This document shows positions 16,741 through 24,404 of a stretch of 64,000 nucleotides of DNA, piece by piece. The stretch spans positions 1 to 64,000 of the forward strand of contig NZ_JAHRIB010000141.1 in the NCBI RefSeq assembly GCF_019090165.1, given 5' to 3'. Each line of letters starts with the position of its first letter. Within the stretch, counting starts at the first letter, position 1. The notes beneath the pieces are model-generated. The model saw only the letters and a program-made list of their open reading frames with translations, searched no databases and was not told the origin of the DNA. This stretch comes from Streptomyces sp. BV286. GTDB lineage: Bacteria; Actinomycetota; Actinomycetes; Streptomycetales; Streptomycetaceae. A program made the position numbers and the translations under genes.

Positions 16741-17520
16741 TCAGCAGTCGAGCCGGGCCACCACGTGCAGCCGGTCGGCGTCGGCCGCCGTGCCCGGCAG
16801 GTCGCCCTCCTGCCAGGGCGGTTCGGTGCGGGGCCCCGGACCGTCGTGCAGCGCGAGCACGGTGAAGCCGTGCGCGCTCAGGAAGTGGCGCAGTTCCTGC
16901 GGGAGGAGCAGCCGCCACGCGGAGCGCTGTTCGACGGGGGCCGAGCCGTCGTCGGCCGTCCAGGTACGGGTACGGCGCAGGAGTTGCGCGGTGCGGTCGA
17001 CGTACAGGGTGGTCGTCGACCGGTACGAAGTGCCCTGCCAGGCGAAGCCGTTGGTTCTCACCTTGTTCAGCAGGTCGTCGCGGCCGAGGAAGTAGGCGCC
17101 GTTGCGCATCTCGGCGACCAGGAGCCCGCCGGGCGGCAGACTCCGGCGGCAGGAGGCCAGGAACCCGTCGAGATCGTCGTTGGTGTGGCAGTAGAGGAGT
17201 GAACTGTCCAGGCACACCACCGCGTCGAAGCCGCCGAGGGTGAAGTCCCGCAGATCGGCGCGCACATAGCGCGGACCGGGGTACCGGGTCCGGGCGTACG
17301 TCAGCATCGCCTCGGAGAGGTCGGCGCCGACGACCGACCGGCCTGCCGCGTGCAGGTGCGCGGCGTCCCTCCCGGTGCCGCACCCCACATCGAGGACCCT
17401 CGGCCCGGCCCCGTGCCGTCGGAGACAGTCCTCGGCCCACCGTCCGGCCAGCCGGTCGGGATCGGGGAACCGTGCCTCGTACAGTTCCGGATTGTCGGTC
17501 AGGAGATTGCCGCTGGTCAT
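16741..17520 (-). CDS. class I SAM-dependent methyltransferase
   Basis: The 259-residue enzyme has Rossmann motif I VLDVGCGTGRDAAHL (42-56), an acidic post-I strand VVGADLSEAM and motif GGFDAVVCLDSSLLYC, all typical of small-molecule methyltransferases. ATG 17520 overlaps the MFS stop by 4 bp, placing it within the biosynthesis/export half of the operon. It could N- or O-methylate the product or an intermediate. It is the last gene before the 98-bp gap to the importer genes. Fold is certain; substrate is inference. Confidence 0.88.
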   Translation of the reverse strand: MTSGNLLTDNPELYEARFPDPDRLAGRWAEDCLRRHGAGPRVLDVGCGTGRDAAHLHAAGRSVVGADLSEAMLTYARTRYPGPRYVRADLRDFTLGGFDAVVCLDSSLLYCHTNDDLDGFLASCRRSLPPGGLLVAEMRNGAYFLGRDDLLNKVRTNGFAWQGTSYRSTTTLYVDRTAQLLRRTRTWTADDGSAPVEQRSAWRLLLPQELRHFLSAHGFTVLALHDGPGPRTEPPWQEGDLPGTAADADRLHVVARLDC

Positions 17521-18749
17521 ACGCTCGCCCCCACGAGAGCGGGGCGTTCGGGCAGGGCCCCGAGGCGGCGCAGCCAGGTGATCCCGCCCGCCGACGCCAG
17601 CCCGACCGCCAGGCAGCAGGCCCACGGCAGCCAGGCCGTGTCCTGCCGGCCCCCGGCATCCATCGCCCAGCCCACGACCGTGTTGCCCACGGCCGCGGCG
17701 ACGCCGGACACCATGTAGAAGATCCCGAAGTACGTGCCGGTCAGTTCCGGCCTGCCGAAACCGGGGATCAGCTCCATCACGAAGGGCTGCGCGACCATGA
17801 CGCCGACGTACAGGAGCAGGACACCCGCGAGGACGGGTGCGGCGTGCCAGGCCTGTGGCGCGGACCCCGACACCAGCATCGGTGGCAGGAAGGCGAGCCC
17901 CATCAGGGCGAGTCCGGCACCGATGGCCTGCCGGCCGCGCTCCTTGAGCGCCCGGGTGAGCCGCATCTGCAGCGCGAGATTGGCGAGCGTGCCCACGAGG
18001 AAGACGAGTCCGGCCGCGCCCTCCCAGCCGGTGGCCCGGCGGGCGCCGTCGGGCAGCAGCAGGTACAGCTGGTTCTCCAGGGTGAACATGCCGACCATGG
18101 CCAGCGAGAAGGCCAGGAACCTCCGGTTGCCGACCACCTCGCGCCAGTCCGCGAGGACACCGCTGCGGCTCGGCGGCACCGCACGCGCGGGCAGCATCAG
18201 CGCCTGCGCCACGGTCAGCACCGCGAAGATCGCGGCGGCGGTCAGCGCGGAGGCCCGGAAGTCGACGAGCAGCAGCACACTGCCGAGCAGCGGACCGATC
18301 AGCGCACCGGTGGTCGCGAACATGTTGAACAGCGCGAACGCCTCGGCCTTGCGGTCGCCCGCCTCCTGCGAGAGATAGGCCCGCACGGCCGGGTTGAACA
18401 GCGCCCCGGCGAGCCCGCTCAGCACGGACGCGGCCAGCAGCACCGCGAGTCCGTCGCCGAGCGCGAACAACGCGAAGCCGACGGTACGCACCGCGCAGCC
18501 GGCGATGATGACGCCGCGCGCCCCGAGCCGGTCCGCGGCCGAACCCCCGATGAGGAACAGCCCCTGCTGGCTGAGGTTGCGCACCCCGAGCACGATCCCG
18601 ACGACGGCCGCCGACATGCCCAGGTCCTCGCCCAGATGCGTGGCCAGATAGGGGATGAGCAGGTAGAAGCCGGTGTTGACGCCGAGCTGGTTGACCAGGA
18701 GGAGCCGGATCGCGGGCGAGAAGCCGCGTATCTCATGCAGCGTCTTCAC
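17517..18749 (-). CDS. MFS transporter, probable exporter of the operon product
   Basis: The 410-residue protein has about 12 membrane helices, with LLLVNQLGVNTGFYLLIPYL in TM1 and GGSAADRLGARGVIIAG as the loop 2-3 motif. It belongs to the MDR-like MFS group. GTG 18749 lies 17 bp inside the enolase-superfamily gene and its stop overlaps the methyltransferase start. In staphylopine and related metallophore loci an MFS protein (CntE) secretes the apo-metallophore; position between biosynthetic and import genes supports the same role here (inference). Confidence 0.88.
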   Translation of the reverse strand: MKTLHEIRGFSPAIRLLLVNQLGVNTGFYLLIPYLATHLGEDLGMSAAVVGIVLGVRNLSQQGLFLIGGSAADRLGARGVIIAGCAVRTVGFALFALGDGLAVLLAASVLSGLAGALFNPAVRAYLSQEAGDRKAEAFALFNMFATTGALIGPLLGSVLLLVDFRASALTAAAIFAVLTVAQALMLPARAVPPSRSGVLADWREVVGNRRFLAFSLAMVGMFTLENQLYLLLPDGARRATGWEGAAGLVFLVGTLANLALQMRLTRALKERGRQAIGAGLALMGLAFLPPMLVSGSAPQAWHAAPVLAGVLLLYVGVMVAQPFVMELIPGFGRPELTGTYFGIFYMVSGVAAAVGNTVVGWAMDAGGRQDTAWLPWACCLAVGLASAGGITWLRRLGALPERPALVGASV

Positions 18750-19779
18750 GGCTCACCCGCCTCTCCCGTACGCCGAGCCCGGGCAGGTCACTCGCCCGTA
18801 CGACTCCGTCGGCGCCCCCGATCCCGGTCCACGGGTCGTCGGCGAGCAACAGGTGCCCGTCGAGGTCGGCCCAGCGGGCGCGGTCGGCGAGGTGCACGGC
18901 GGGCGCGAGGCCGAGGGTGCTGGCGGTGAGGCAGCCGAGCATCAGGTCGGTGCCACTGCCGGCGATCGACTCGGCGATCCGCAGCGCCGCGTAGGGGCCG
19001 CCGCACTTGGCGAGTTTGACGTTCACGCCGTGCACACGGCCCGCCAGACGCCGTACGTCCTCCTGGTCGACGGCGTCCTCGTCGGCGATCAGTGGCAGTG
19101 GTGAGCGCTCGGCGAGCCGCGCCAGGCCCTCCGGGTCACCGGGCGCGACGGGCTGCTCGACGGCCTCGACACCCAACTCGGCGTAACGGGGTATGAGTTG
19201 GCGGGCCTGATCGAGGGTCCAGGCCCCGTTGGGGTCGAGGAGGAGCCGGGTACCGGGGGCGGCGGCGCGAACGGCACGTATGCGGTCGAGGTCGTCCTCG
19301 GGGTCCGGGGTGCCCGCCTTGGCCTTGATGAGGGCGAATCCGGCGTCCGCGAGTGCGCGGGCCTGCGCGGCGGCGTGCGGGGCCGGGACGATACCGATCG
19401 TGCGGGCGGTGGCGGCGCTCGGCGCGCTCCCGGATCCGAGGAGCCGGTGCACGGGAGCGCCGGCCCGCCTGCCGCGCAGGTCGAGCAGCGCGGACTCGAC
19501 GGCCGCGTTCACGGCCGGCGGCCGTTCACCCGACGGCCGCTCACGCAGTGCGGTCTCGGGGTCGGCGAAGCGGCCCAGCTCCCGGCCGGACTCGTACAGG
19601 TGCCGTTCCAGAGTGCCGGTGTCGAGGCCGTAGTAGACGCTGGTGACGGCCTCGCCGTGGCCGTGCAGGCCTTCGTGCTCGACCGACAGCCAGACGGCGT
19701 CGCGGGCGGCCGTCGTCGAACGGGATATGCGCAGCGGCTCGGCGAGCGTGAGCCGTACGGTGCGCAGGGTGGCCTTCAC
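18733..19779 (-). CDS. enolase-superfamily epimerase/racemase (MLE subgroup, dipeptide-epimerase-like)
   Basis: The 348-residue barrel enzyme shows the muconate-lactonizing subgroup layout. The KxK motif is Lys152-x-Lys154 (LIKAKAG); metal ligands are Asp182 (LLDPNGA), Glu208 (VEQP) and Asp233/Glu234 (IADED); the opposite catalytic base is in NVKLAKCGG (Lys255/Lys258). Two opposed lysines are what is needed for 1,1-proton transfer at an alpha carbon, so epimerisation of a dipeptide or racemisation of an N-acylated amino acid is likely. It starts inside the PLP gene stop. With an ATP-grasp ligase in the same operon, a D-configured residue in a small peptide is a reasonable prediction. Confidence 0.87.
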   Translation of the reverse strand: MKATLRTVRLTLAEPLRISRSTTAARDAVWLSVEHEGLHGHGEAVTSVYYGLDTGTLERHLYESGRELGRFADPETALRERPSGERPPAVNAAVESALLDLRGRRAGAPVHRLLGSGSAPSAATARTIGIVPAPHAAAQARALADAGFALIKAKAGTPDPEDDLDRIRAVRAAAPGTRLLLDPNGAWTLDQARQLIPRYAELGVEAVEQPVAPGDPEGLARLAERSPLPLIADEDAVDQEDVRRLAGRVHGVNVKLAKCGGPYAALRIAESIAGSGTDLMLGCLTASTLGLAPAVHLADRARWADLDGHLLLADDPWTGIGGADGVVRASDLPGLGVRERRVSREDAA

Positions 19780-20867
19780 GGGCTCCCTTCCAGGGTGTTG
19801 AGGGGGTCGGTGACCGTGGCGCAGCGGACCCAGCCGGTGGCCTCGACGGCGTGCGCGTGCGGGATCTCGACGGGGCGGGTGGCGGCGTTGGCCGGGTCGA
19901 GGCCGTGCGCGGCCGCGAAGTCGTCGTCGTAGACCGTGCCGAGGTAGCGGTGCGGGCCGTCGGGGAAGACGGTGGCGACCACGGCTCCGGGATGGACGCG
20001 GGCCGCCCACGCGGACACCAGCGCGACCGCTCCCGTGCTCCAGCCGCCGCTCACGAAACTGCCGCGGGCCAGGCGCCGGCAGGCGTCCGCGGACTCGGCC
20101 GGGCCGACCCAGTGGACCTCGTCGAAGGCCTCGTAGGCCACGTTGCGGGGATGGATGCTGCTGCCCAGACCGCGCATCAGCCGGGGCCTGGCGGGCTGGC
20201 CGAAGATGGTGGAGCCGGTGGCGTCCACGCCGATCAGCCGCAGCCCCGGCCAGTGCCTGCGCAGCGGCCCCACGACCCCGGCACTGTGACCGCCTGTGCC
20301 GACACTGCACACGAGTACGTCCAAGTGGTCGAGCTGGGTTGCGAGTTCGGCGGCGAGCGAGGCGTAACCGGCGATGTTGTCGGGGTTGTTGTACTGGTCG
20401 GGCCAGTAGGCGTCCGGCAGCGCGCCGAGCAGTTCGCGCAGCCGGGCGAGCCGGGCCGCCTGCCAGCCGCCCACGCCGGCGGGCCGGTCGACCAGTTCGA
20501 GGCGGGCTCCGTACGCGCGCAGCAACTGCCGCATCGACGGTTCGAGTTCGGTGTCACCGACGAGCACGATGGGGTGGCCCAGCGCCTGCCCGGCGAAGGC
20601 GAGTCCGATGCCGAGCGTGCCGGACGTGGACTCCACGACCGGTGCGCCGGGCCGGAGTTCACCGCGGTCGCGGGCGCCGAGCAGCATGGACACGGCGGCC
20701 CGTGCCTTCATGCCACCGGCGGCGAGCCCTTCCAGCTTGGCCCAGAAGCCGGGCTGCGGGCACGGCAGATCGGTGGTCACCCTGGCCAGCGGTGTGCGGC
20801 CGAGCAGGGCGAGGAGGTCAGGGTTCGCGGGGGAGGCGGTGAGAGGGCGCAGCGCGGCCGTGGTCAC
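19776..20867 (-). CDS. PLP-dependent cysteine-synthase-family enzyme (SbnA-like)
   Basis: The 363-residue protein is a fold-type II PLP enzyme. NPDLLALLGRTPLARV opens the fold, Lys54 in GGMKARAA is the Schiff-base lysine, STSGTLGIGLA (80-90) binds the substrate carboxylate, and GTGGHSAG (190-197) is the phosphate loop. SbnA, which makes the diaminopropionate precursor of staphyloferrin B, and the enzymes of the EDDS zincophore belong to this family. GTG 20867 overlaps the DUF364 stop. I infer beta-replacement on a serine derivative to install an amine or amino acid; plain O-acetylserine sulfhydrylase is less likely in this setting. Confidence 0.88.
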   Translation of the reverse strand: MTTAALRPLTASPANPDLLALLGRTPLARVTTDLPCPQPGFWAKLEGLAAGGMKARAAVSMLLGARDRGELRPGAPVVESTSGTLGIGLAFAGQALGHPIVLVGDTELEPSMRQLLRAYGARLELVDRPAGVGGWQAARLARLRELLGALPDAYWPDQYNNPDNIAGYASLAAELATQLDHLDVLVCSVGTGGHSAGVVGPLRRHWPGLRLIGVDATGSTIFGQPARPRLMRGLGSSIHPRNVAYEAFDEVHWVGPAESADACRRLARGSFVSGGWSTGAVALVSAWAARVHPGAVVATVFPDGPHRYLGTVYDDDFAAAHGLDPANAATRPVEIPHAHAVEATGWVRCATVTDPLNTLEGSP

Positions 20868-21784
20868 AGCGTGGCCTCCGTACTGCCGTACCGGTGGACG
20901 ACACCCGGGCCGCCGTCCAGCCAGAAGAAGGGGTACGGCTCCGCGCACACCGCGCTCACTCCGGCGCCGAGGAACCGCGGGAGGACGGCGCTGCCGGTCT
21001 GCGCGAACATCACCAACTGCTTGCCGTGGCGCAGGGCATGCTCCCGCAGTGGTTCGAAAGAACCGTTGCCGAGCGTCATACCGGAGGCCAGCACGGCGTC
21101 GCAGCCGTCGAGTTCGGCGAGCGCGTCGGTGACGACCTGCTCGCCCCATTCCGTCGTGCCGCCCTTGAGGTCGCACGGTATGTACCGGATTCCTCGTGAA
21201 CGCAGGCTCTCAAGCAGGGAGTTGACGACACCGACGACGAGGACGGTCTGTCCCGGCCGTACGTCCAGCAGCTCGACGACGGCTCGCGCTCGCGCCCGGG
21301 ACTTCTCCAGGGACGTCCCGGCCGGCAGCGGCAGGGGCAGTGCCCCGTTCTCCGGCGTGTGCGGGCGGACGTGCATCAGATAGGCGTCCAGCGCCGCCAC
21401 GCGGACCGGCGCGAGCGGGTGCTCCAGCAGGCGTGCGACGTCCGCCCCGGCGCAGTCGTCCACCGCGCCGCCCGGCAGCGCGCCCGGTTCGACCGCGCAC
21501 GAGCCGACCGCCCGGCCGAGGCGCAGACTGAGCACCTCGTTGCGATAGCCGCCCCGGCGCCCCTCGTGCCGTACGGCCTGACTCGTGGTGAACGCGACGG
21601 CGACACACAGGGTGCGGGGGTCCGGACCGAGCTCGGCGGCCAGCACTCGTTCCACAAGATCGTCGTACGAGGTCGAGGTCGAGGTCGAGGTCGAGGTCGA
21701 GGCCGCGGCCGAAGTGGAGGCCGAGGCCGAGTCGGTCCTCTCGTGCGGGGCGGCAGGCGACCGCACGCCGCTCGACGCCCTCAT
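20864..21784 (-). CDS. DUF364/DUF4213 Rossmann-like protein (putative heavy-metal-related)
   Basis: The 306-residue protein has a low-complexity Ser/Thr/Ala tail (17-39, TS repeats), a DUF4213-like region (about 41-140, ending HPLAPVRVAALDAYL) and a Rossmann-like DUF364 domain with GQTVLVVGVVNSLLESLRS (178-196), ASGMTLGNGSFEPL (233-246) and CAEPYPFFW (280-288). Proteins of this family have been annotated as possible heavy-metal chelatases but no reaction is established. ATG 21784 overlaps the ATP-grasp stop. The hexanucleotide repeat encoding the TS tail makes linker length variable. It may act in assembly or metal loading (inference). Confidence 0.82.
   Translation of the reverse strand: MRASSGVRSPAAPHERTDSASASTSAAASTSTSTSTSTSYDDLVERVLAAELGPDPRTLCVAVAFTTSQAVRHEGRRGGYRNEVLSLRLGRAVGSCAVEPGALPGGAVDDCAGADVARLLEHPLAPVRVAALDAYLMHVRPHTPENGALPLPLPAGTSLEKSRARARAVVELLDVRPGQTVLVVGVVNSLLESLRSRGIRYIPCDLKGGTTEWGEQVVTDALAELDGCDAVLASGMTLGNGSFEPLREHALRHGKQLVMFAQTGSAVLPRFLGAGVSAVCAEPYPFFWLDGGPGVVHRYGSTEATL
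21669..21704. repeat. GAGGTC hexanucleotide microsatellite in DUF364 gene
   Basis: Five perfect GAGGTC units (21669-21698) are followed by a degenerate GAGGCC unit and more distant variants. On the coding strand they encode alternating Thr-Ser. Because the unit is six bases, slippage changes linker length by Thr-Ser pairs without breaking the frame. Confidence 0.85.
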
Positions 21785-23037
21785 CGGACGGACACCCGCG
21801 GTCGCAGCCCGGACAGCAGTGCCTCGACCCGGGCCCGCGCGCCGAGCCCTTCCGCGTCACCGGCCATCACGTGTCCGAGGTACTCGTTGTTGCTGCCAGC
21901 GGCCTTCACCACCCGGCCCGGCTCGGCCAGCTGGACCTCCAACACGCCCTGTTCGGTGTGCACTTCGGTCGACCCCTCGATCGACTCCAGGGTTCCAGCG
22001 ACGTCCGGTACGAGAAATCCGACGGCCGCGCTGCGCAGTCCGGTGTCGCGCCGTCGCAGGTCGGGGGCCCGGCCAAGGGCGACGTCCACGCAGGCGGCGG
22101 CGAGATCGAGGCCGGTGACGTGACGGACCAGCTCGGTGATGCGGTTTCCGGCCGGGCGCGGGTTGACCTCGACCACCCGGGGTCCGGCTGCGGTCAGCCT
22201 GATCTCGGTGTGGGCCACGACGGCGTCCAGCCCGAGCGCCTTGATCGCCAGCACCGCGGTGTCCTGCGCGGCCTCCACGTCGGCCGGCGCGAGCGGGGCG
22301 GGAAACATGTGGCCGGTCTCGATGAAGGCGGGTGCTCCGCCGAGGCTCTTGTCGGTCACGCCCACCACATGCGTCGTACCGTCGAACGACACGGTCTCCA
22401 CGCTGACTTCGGGTCCGTCGAGGAGGGTTTCGAGAAGGAGGACCGGCGCCCGCACCTGACCGCGGGCGTTCAGCGGGAAGTCGGCGATCGCCCGGCAGGC
22501 CTCGGTGAGCTCGCGCTCGTCGTCGACGCGCCGCACGTACATGCCCGCGCACAGGTCGACGGGCTTGACCACCAGCGGGAAGCCCAGCTCCCGCGCGGCC
22601 TCCTCGGCGGCGGCCCGGTCGGCGCAGACGGCGAAACGGGGGCCGGGGACACCGGCGTCGCCGAGGACACGACGGGTCGTGTCCTTGCGGCAGGCGTTCT
22701 CCACGGCCTCGGGCGTCGGCCCGGGAAGCCCCAGCCGGGCGGCGATCCGCGCCACGGTCGGCAGGTAGTAGTCGCAGGACGTGAGCACCCCGTCGAAGCC
22801 GAGTGCGCCGTGCAGACGCTCCACTTCCGGGAGCAGGGCGTCGATGTCGTTCGTCTCGGCGGTCAGCACGTTGCGGGCCGCGAGCAGGGGATGGGCCGTG
22901 CCCTCCGGAGCGGAGCGCAGGTAGTGGTGCAGGTCCCGGGTGAGGAAGGTGAACTCGTGCCCGCCCTCCCGGATCGCTCGTGGCAGGAGTCTGCTCATCG
23001 ATCCGACCCAGCTTTCGACCACCAACAGATGAGCCAC
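21781..23037 (-). CDS. ATP-grasp ligase, first gene of putative metallophore operon
   Basis: The 418-residue enzyme has an N-terminal pre-ATP-grasp domain (LLVVESWVGSMSRLLPRA; TSCDYYLP), the ATP-grasp core (LVVKPVDLCAGMYV; GPEVSVETV) and the Mg-binding EVNPRPAGNRI (290-300). Such enzymes join a carboxylate to an amine through an acyl-phosphate; relatives make dipeptides and amides. GTG 23037 is preferred over GTG 23055 because AAGGGGAG lies directly before it. The leader is about 80 nt from the predicted promoter. It probably condenses amino acids supplied by the PLP enzyme. The product is not predictable from sequence alone. Confidence 0.88.
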   Translation of the reverse strand: MAHLLVVESWVGSMSRLLPRAIREGGHEFTFLTRDLHHYLRSAPEGTAHPLLAARNVLTAETNDIDALLPEVERLHGALGFDGVLTSCDYYLPTVARIAARLGLPGPTPEAVENACRKDTTRRVLGDAGVPGPRFAVCADRAAAEEAARELGFPLVVKPVDLCAGMYVRRVDDERELTEACRAIADFPLNARGQVRAPVLLLETLLDGPEVSVETVSFDGTTHVVGVTDKSLGGAPAFIETGHMFPAPLAPADVEAAQDTAVLAIKALGLDAVVAHTEIRLTAAGPRVVEVNPRPAGNRITELVRHVTGLDLAAACVDVALGRAPDLRRRDTGLRSAAVGFLVPDVAGTLESIEGSTEVHTEQGVLEVQLAEPGRVVKAAGSNNEYLGHVMAGDAEGLGARARVEALLSGLRPRVSVR

Positions 23038-23122
23038 AACTCCCCTTCCGCGCACTCCGGTTGAGTGTCAGGGCACGCCAAGGGCACCCCGGGGCGGGGT
23101 GCGGACGGCGTGACCGACGCAC

Positions 23123-23151
23123 ACGCTATCGACAATCATTTTCATTGTCAT
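23123..23151 (-). promoter_or_regulatory. predicted sigma-HrdB-type promoter of the ten-gene operon
   Basis: On the minus strand ATGACA (5/6 match to TTGACA) is separated by exactly 17 bp from TAGCGT, a TAGnnT-type -10. The whole spacer is AT-rich, unusual for this genome, and holds the Zur-like palindrome. Transcription would start near 23116, leaving a leader of about 80 nt before GTG 23037. Confidence 0.6.
23131..23149. promoter_or_regulatory. Zur-box-like palindrome inside the operon promoter
   Basis: The minus strand reads GACAATGAAAATGATTGTC, a 19-bp inverted repeat matching at 7 of 9 paired positions. The window TGAAAATGATTGTCG within and beside it matches 13 of 15 bases of the actinomycete Zur-box form TGAAAATGATTTTCA. 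It does not resemble the DmdR/IdeR iron box (TTAGGTTAGGCTAACCTAA type). Sitting between -35 and -10, a bound repressor would block RNA polymerase. This supports zinc-responsive repression of the operon, though another Fur-family protein is possible. Confidence 0.65.
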
Positions 23152-23169
23152 CTGATTGCCCGGGCTTTG

Positions 23170-23184
23170 TTGCCGCGACGGCAA
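23170..23184. promoter_or_regulatory. second TTGCCG-N3-CGGCAA palindrome
   Basis: A perfect 6-bp inverted repeat with CGA spacer lies 21 bp beyond the Zur-like box, between the divergent ATP-grasp and methyltransferase genes. It has the same arms as 6242-6256. No gene ends here, so a terminator role is unlikely; a shared operator is the better guess. The rest of the 23038-23444 intergenic region shows no gene. Confidence 0.5.
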
Positions 23185-23444
23185 AAACCCGCAGCGGTGG
23201 CGACGGGGGCGGGGGTCCGCGGTGAGACCGCTCGTCCGCGGCGGCACCGCGCACCGCGGCGCGATCGACGGCCAGGGAAAAGCCGTGGACAGGCGCCGAG
23301 CCGTGGATCTACTCTCGGCCGGTCCGATTCGGTGATCCTTTTCGAGCGAGGTGCGGGAAATGACGGTTCTGACGAGCGCGGCCACGTACGACGGGCTGCG
23401 TACTCCGGCCCTCACGACCCCCTCGGACCGAAGGAATCCCAGAA

Positions 23445-24191
23445 GTGGATCTGCCACGTAGTTTCACCGTCCGCGAGAGCGGACACCGCATTCACAACCC
23501 GTTCACCAGCGAGAAGCTGGCCACCCTGGGCCGGGCCCTGCACCTGGCACCCGGGACGGACATGCTCGACCTCGCCTGCGGCAGCGGCGAGATGCTGTGC
23601 ACCTGGGCCCGCGACCACCAGGTGACGGGCACCGGCGTCGACATCAGCACCGTGTTCCTGGCGAACGCCCGCGCCCGCGCCGAGGAACTCGGCGTCGCCG
23701 ACAGGGTCGCCTTCCGGCACGCGGACGCGACCGGCCACGTCTCCGACGAACCCGTCGGTGTCGCCGCCTGCGTCGGCGCCACCTGGATCGGCGGCGGGGT
23801 GACCGGCACCGTCGAACTGCTCCGCAGGAGTCTCGCCCCCGGCGGGATCATGCTCGTCGGCGAGCCGTTCTGGCGCCGCGCACCCGACAGTCGGGCCGTC
23901 CTCGACAGCTGCCACGCCCGCAGCGAGGACGACTACCGGCCGCTCCCGGAGCTGGTCGAGCACTTCGGCCGGCTCGGCTGTGACGTCGTGGAGATGGTCC
24001 TCGCCGACCAGAGCGACTGGGACCGGTACGTGGCCGCGCAGTGGCTCAGCATCCGGCGCTGGCTGGACACCCATCCCGACGACGAGCTCGCCGACGAGAT
24101 GCGTGAGGATCTCGCGACCGGGCCCGCGCGTCACGTCCGCTACCAGCGCGAGTATCTGGGGTGGGGCGTCTTCGCGTTGATGAACCGCTGA
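23445..24191 (+). CDS. SAM-dependent methyltransferase
   Basis: The 248-residue enzyme has motif I MLDLACGSGEMLCTWA (about 40-55), post-I TGVDISTVFLANAR, and a GIMLVGEPFWRR strand after the core. It resembles stand-alone class I methyltransferases acting on small molecules. GTG 23445 follows an AAGGAATCCC region that could bind the ribosome. It is divergent from the metallophore-type operon and shares its 407-bp intergenic region, which raises the chance of joint regulation, but sequence similarity to the operon's own methyltransferase is low. Substrate unknown. Confidence 0.87.
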   Translation: MDLPRSFTVRESGHRIHNPFTSEKLATLGRALHLAPGTDMLDLACGSGEMLCTWARDHQVTGTGVDISTVFLANARARAEELGVADRVAFRHADATGHVSDEPVGVAACVGATWIGGGVTGTVELLRRSLAPGGIMLVGEPFWRRAPDSRAVLDSCHARSEDDYRPLPELVEHFGRLGCDVVEMVLADQSDWDRYVAAQWLSIRRWLDTHPDDELADEMREDLATGPARHVRYQREYLGWGVFALMNR

Positions 24192-24404
24192 CGCGTGCGG
24201 GTGGGCTCCGTCGGTGAACACGCACGCTCACCGGCGGAACCCGCCCGTTGCGCCTGCCGCGATCACGGCCGGGCACGGGCCGGTGCGCGGCGGTCGATTC
24301 GCCCTGCCGGGGCGGCCGTTGGCGCCCGGCCCGGCGACGCGCCGTTGAACCTCCGGGCGAGAGAACCCGTATCCCTTCTCAGTACCGCCCGGAGGGAGAG
24401 CAGG

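Noticed and set aside
23131..23149. Iron box (DmdR/IdeR) before the metallophore operon
   Set aside because: The site lacks the TTAGGTTAGG-type core and matches the Zur form far better, so zinc was preferred over iron.
23170..23184. Terminator hairpin
   Set aside because: It lies between divergent genes where no transcript ends, and the same arms occur at another divergent locus; operator is more likely.
16741..24191. The two methyltransferases as recent duplicates
   Set aside because: Lengths, motif context and flanks differ; only the Rossmann core is similar.
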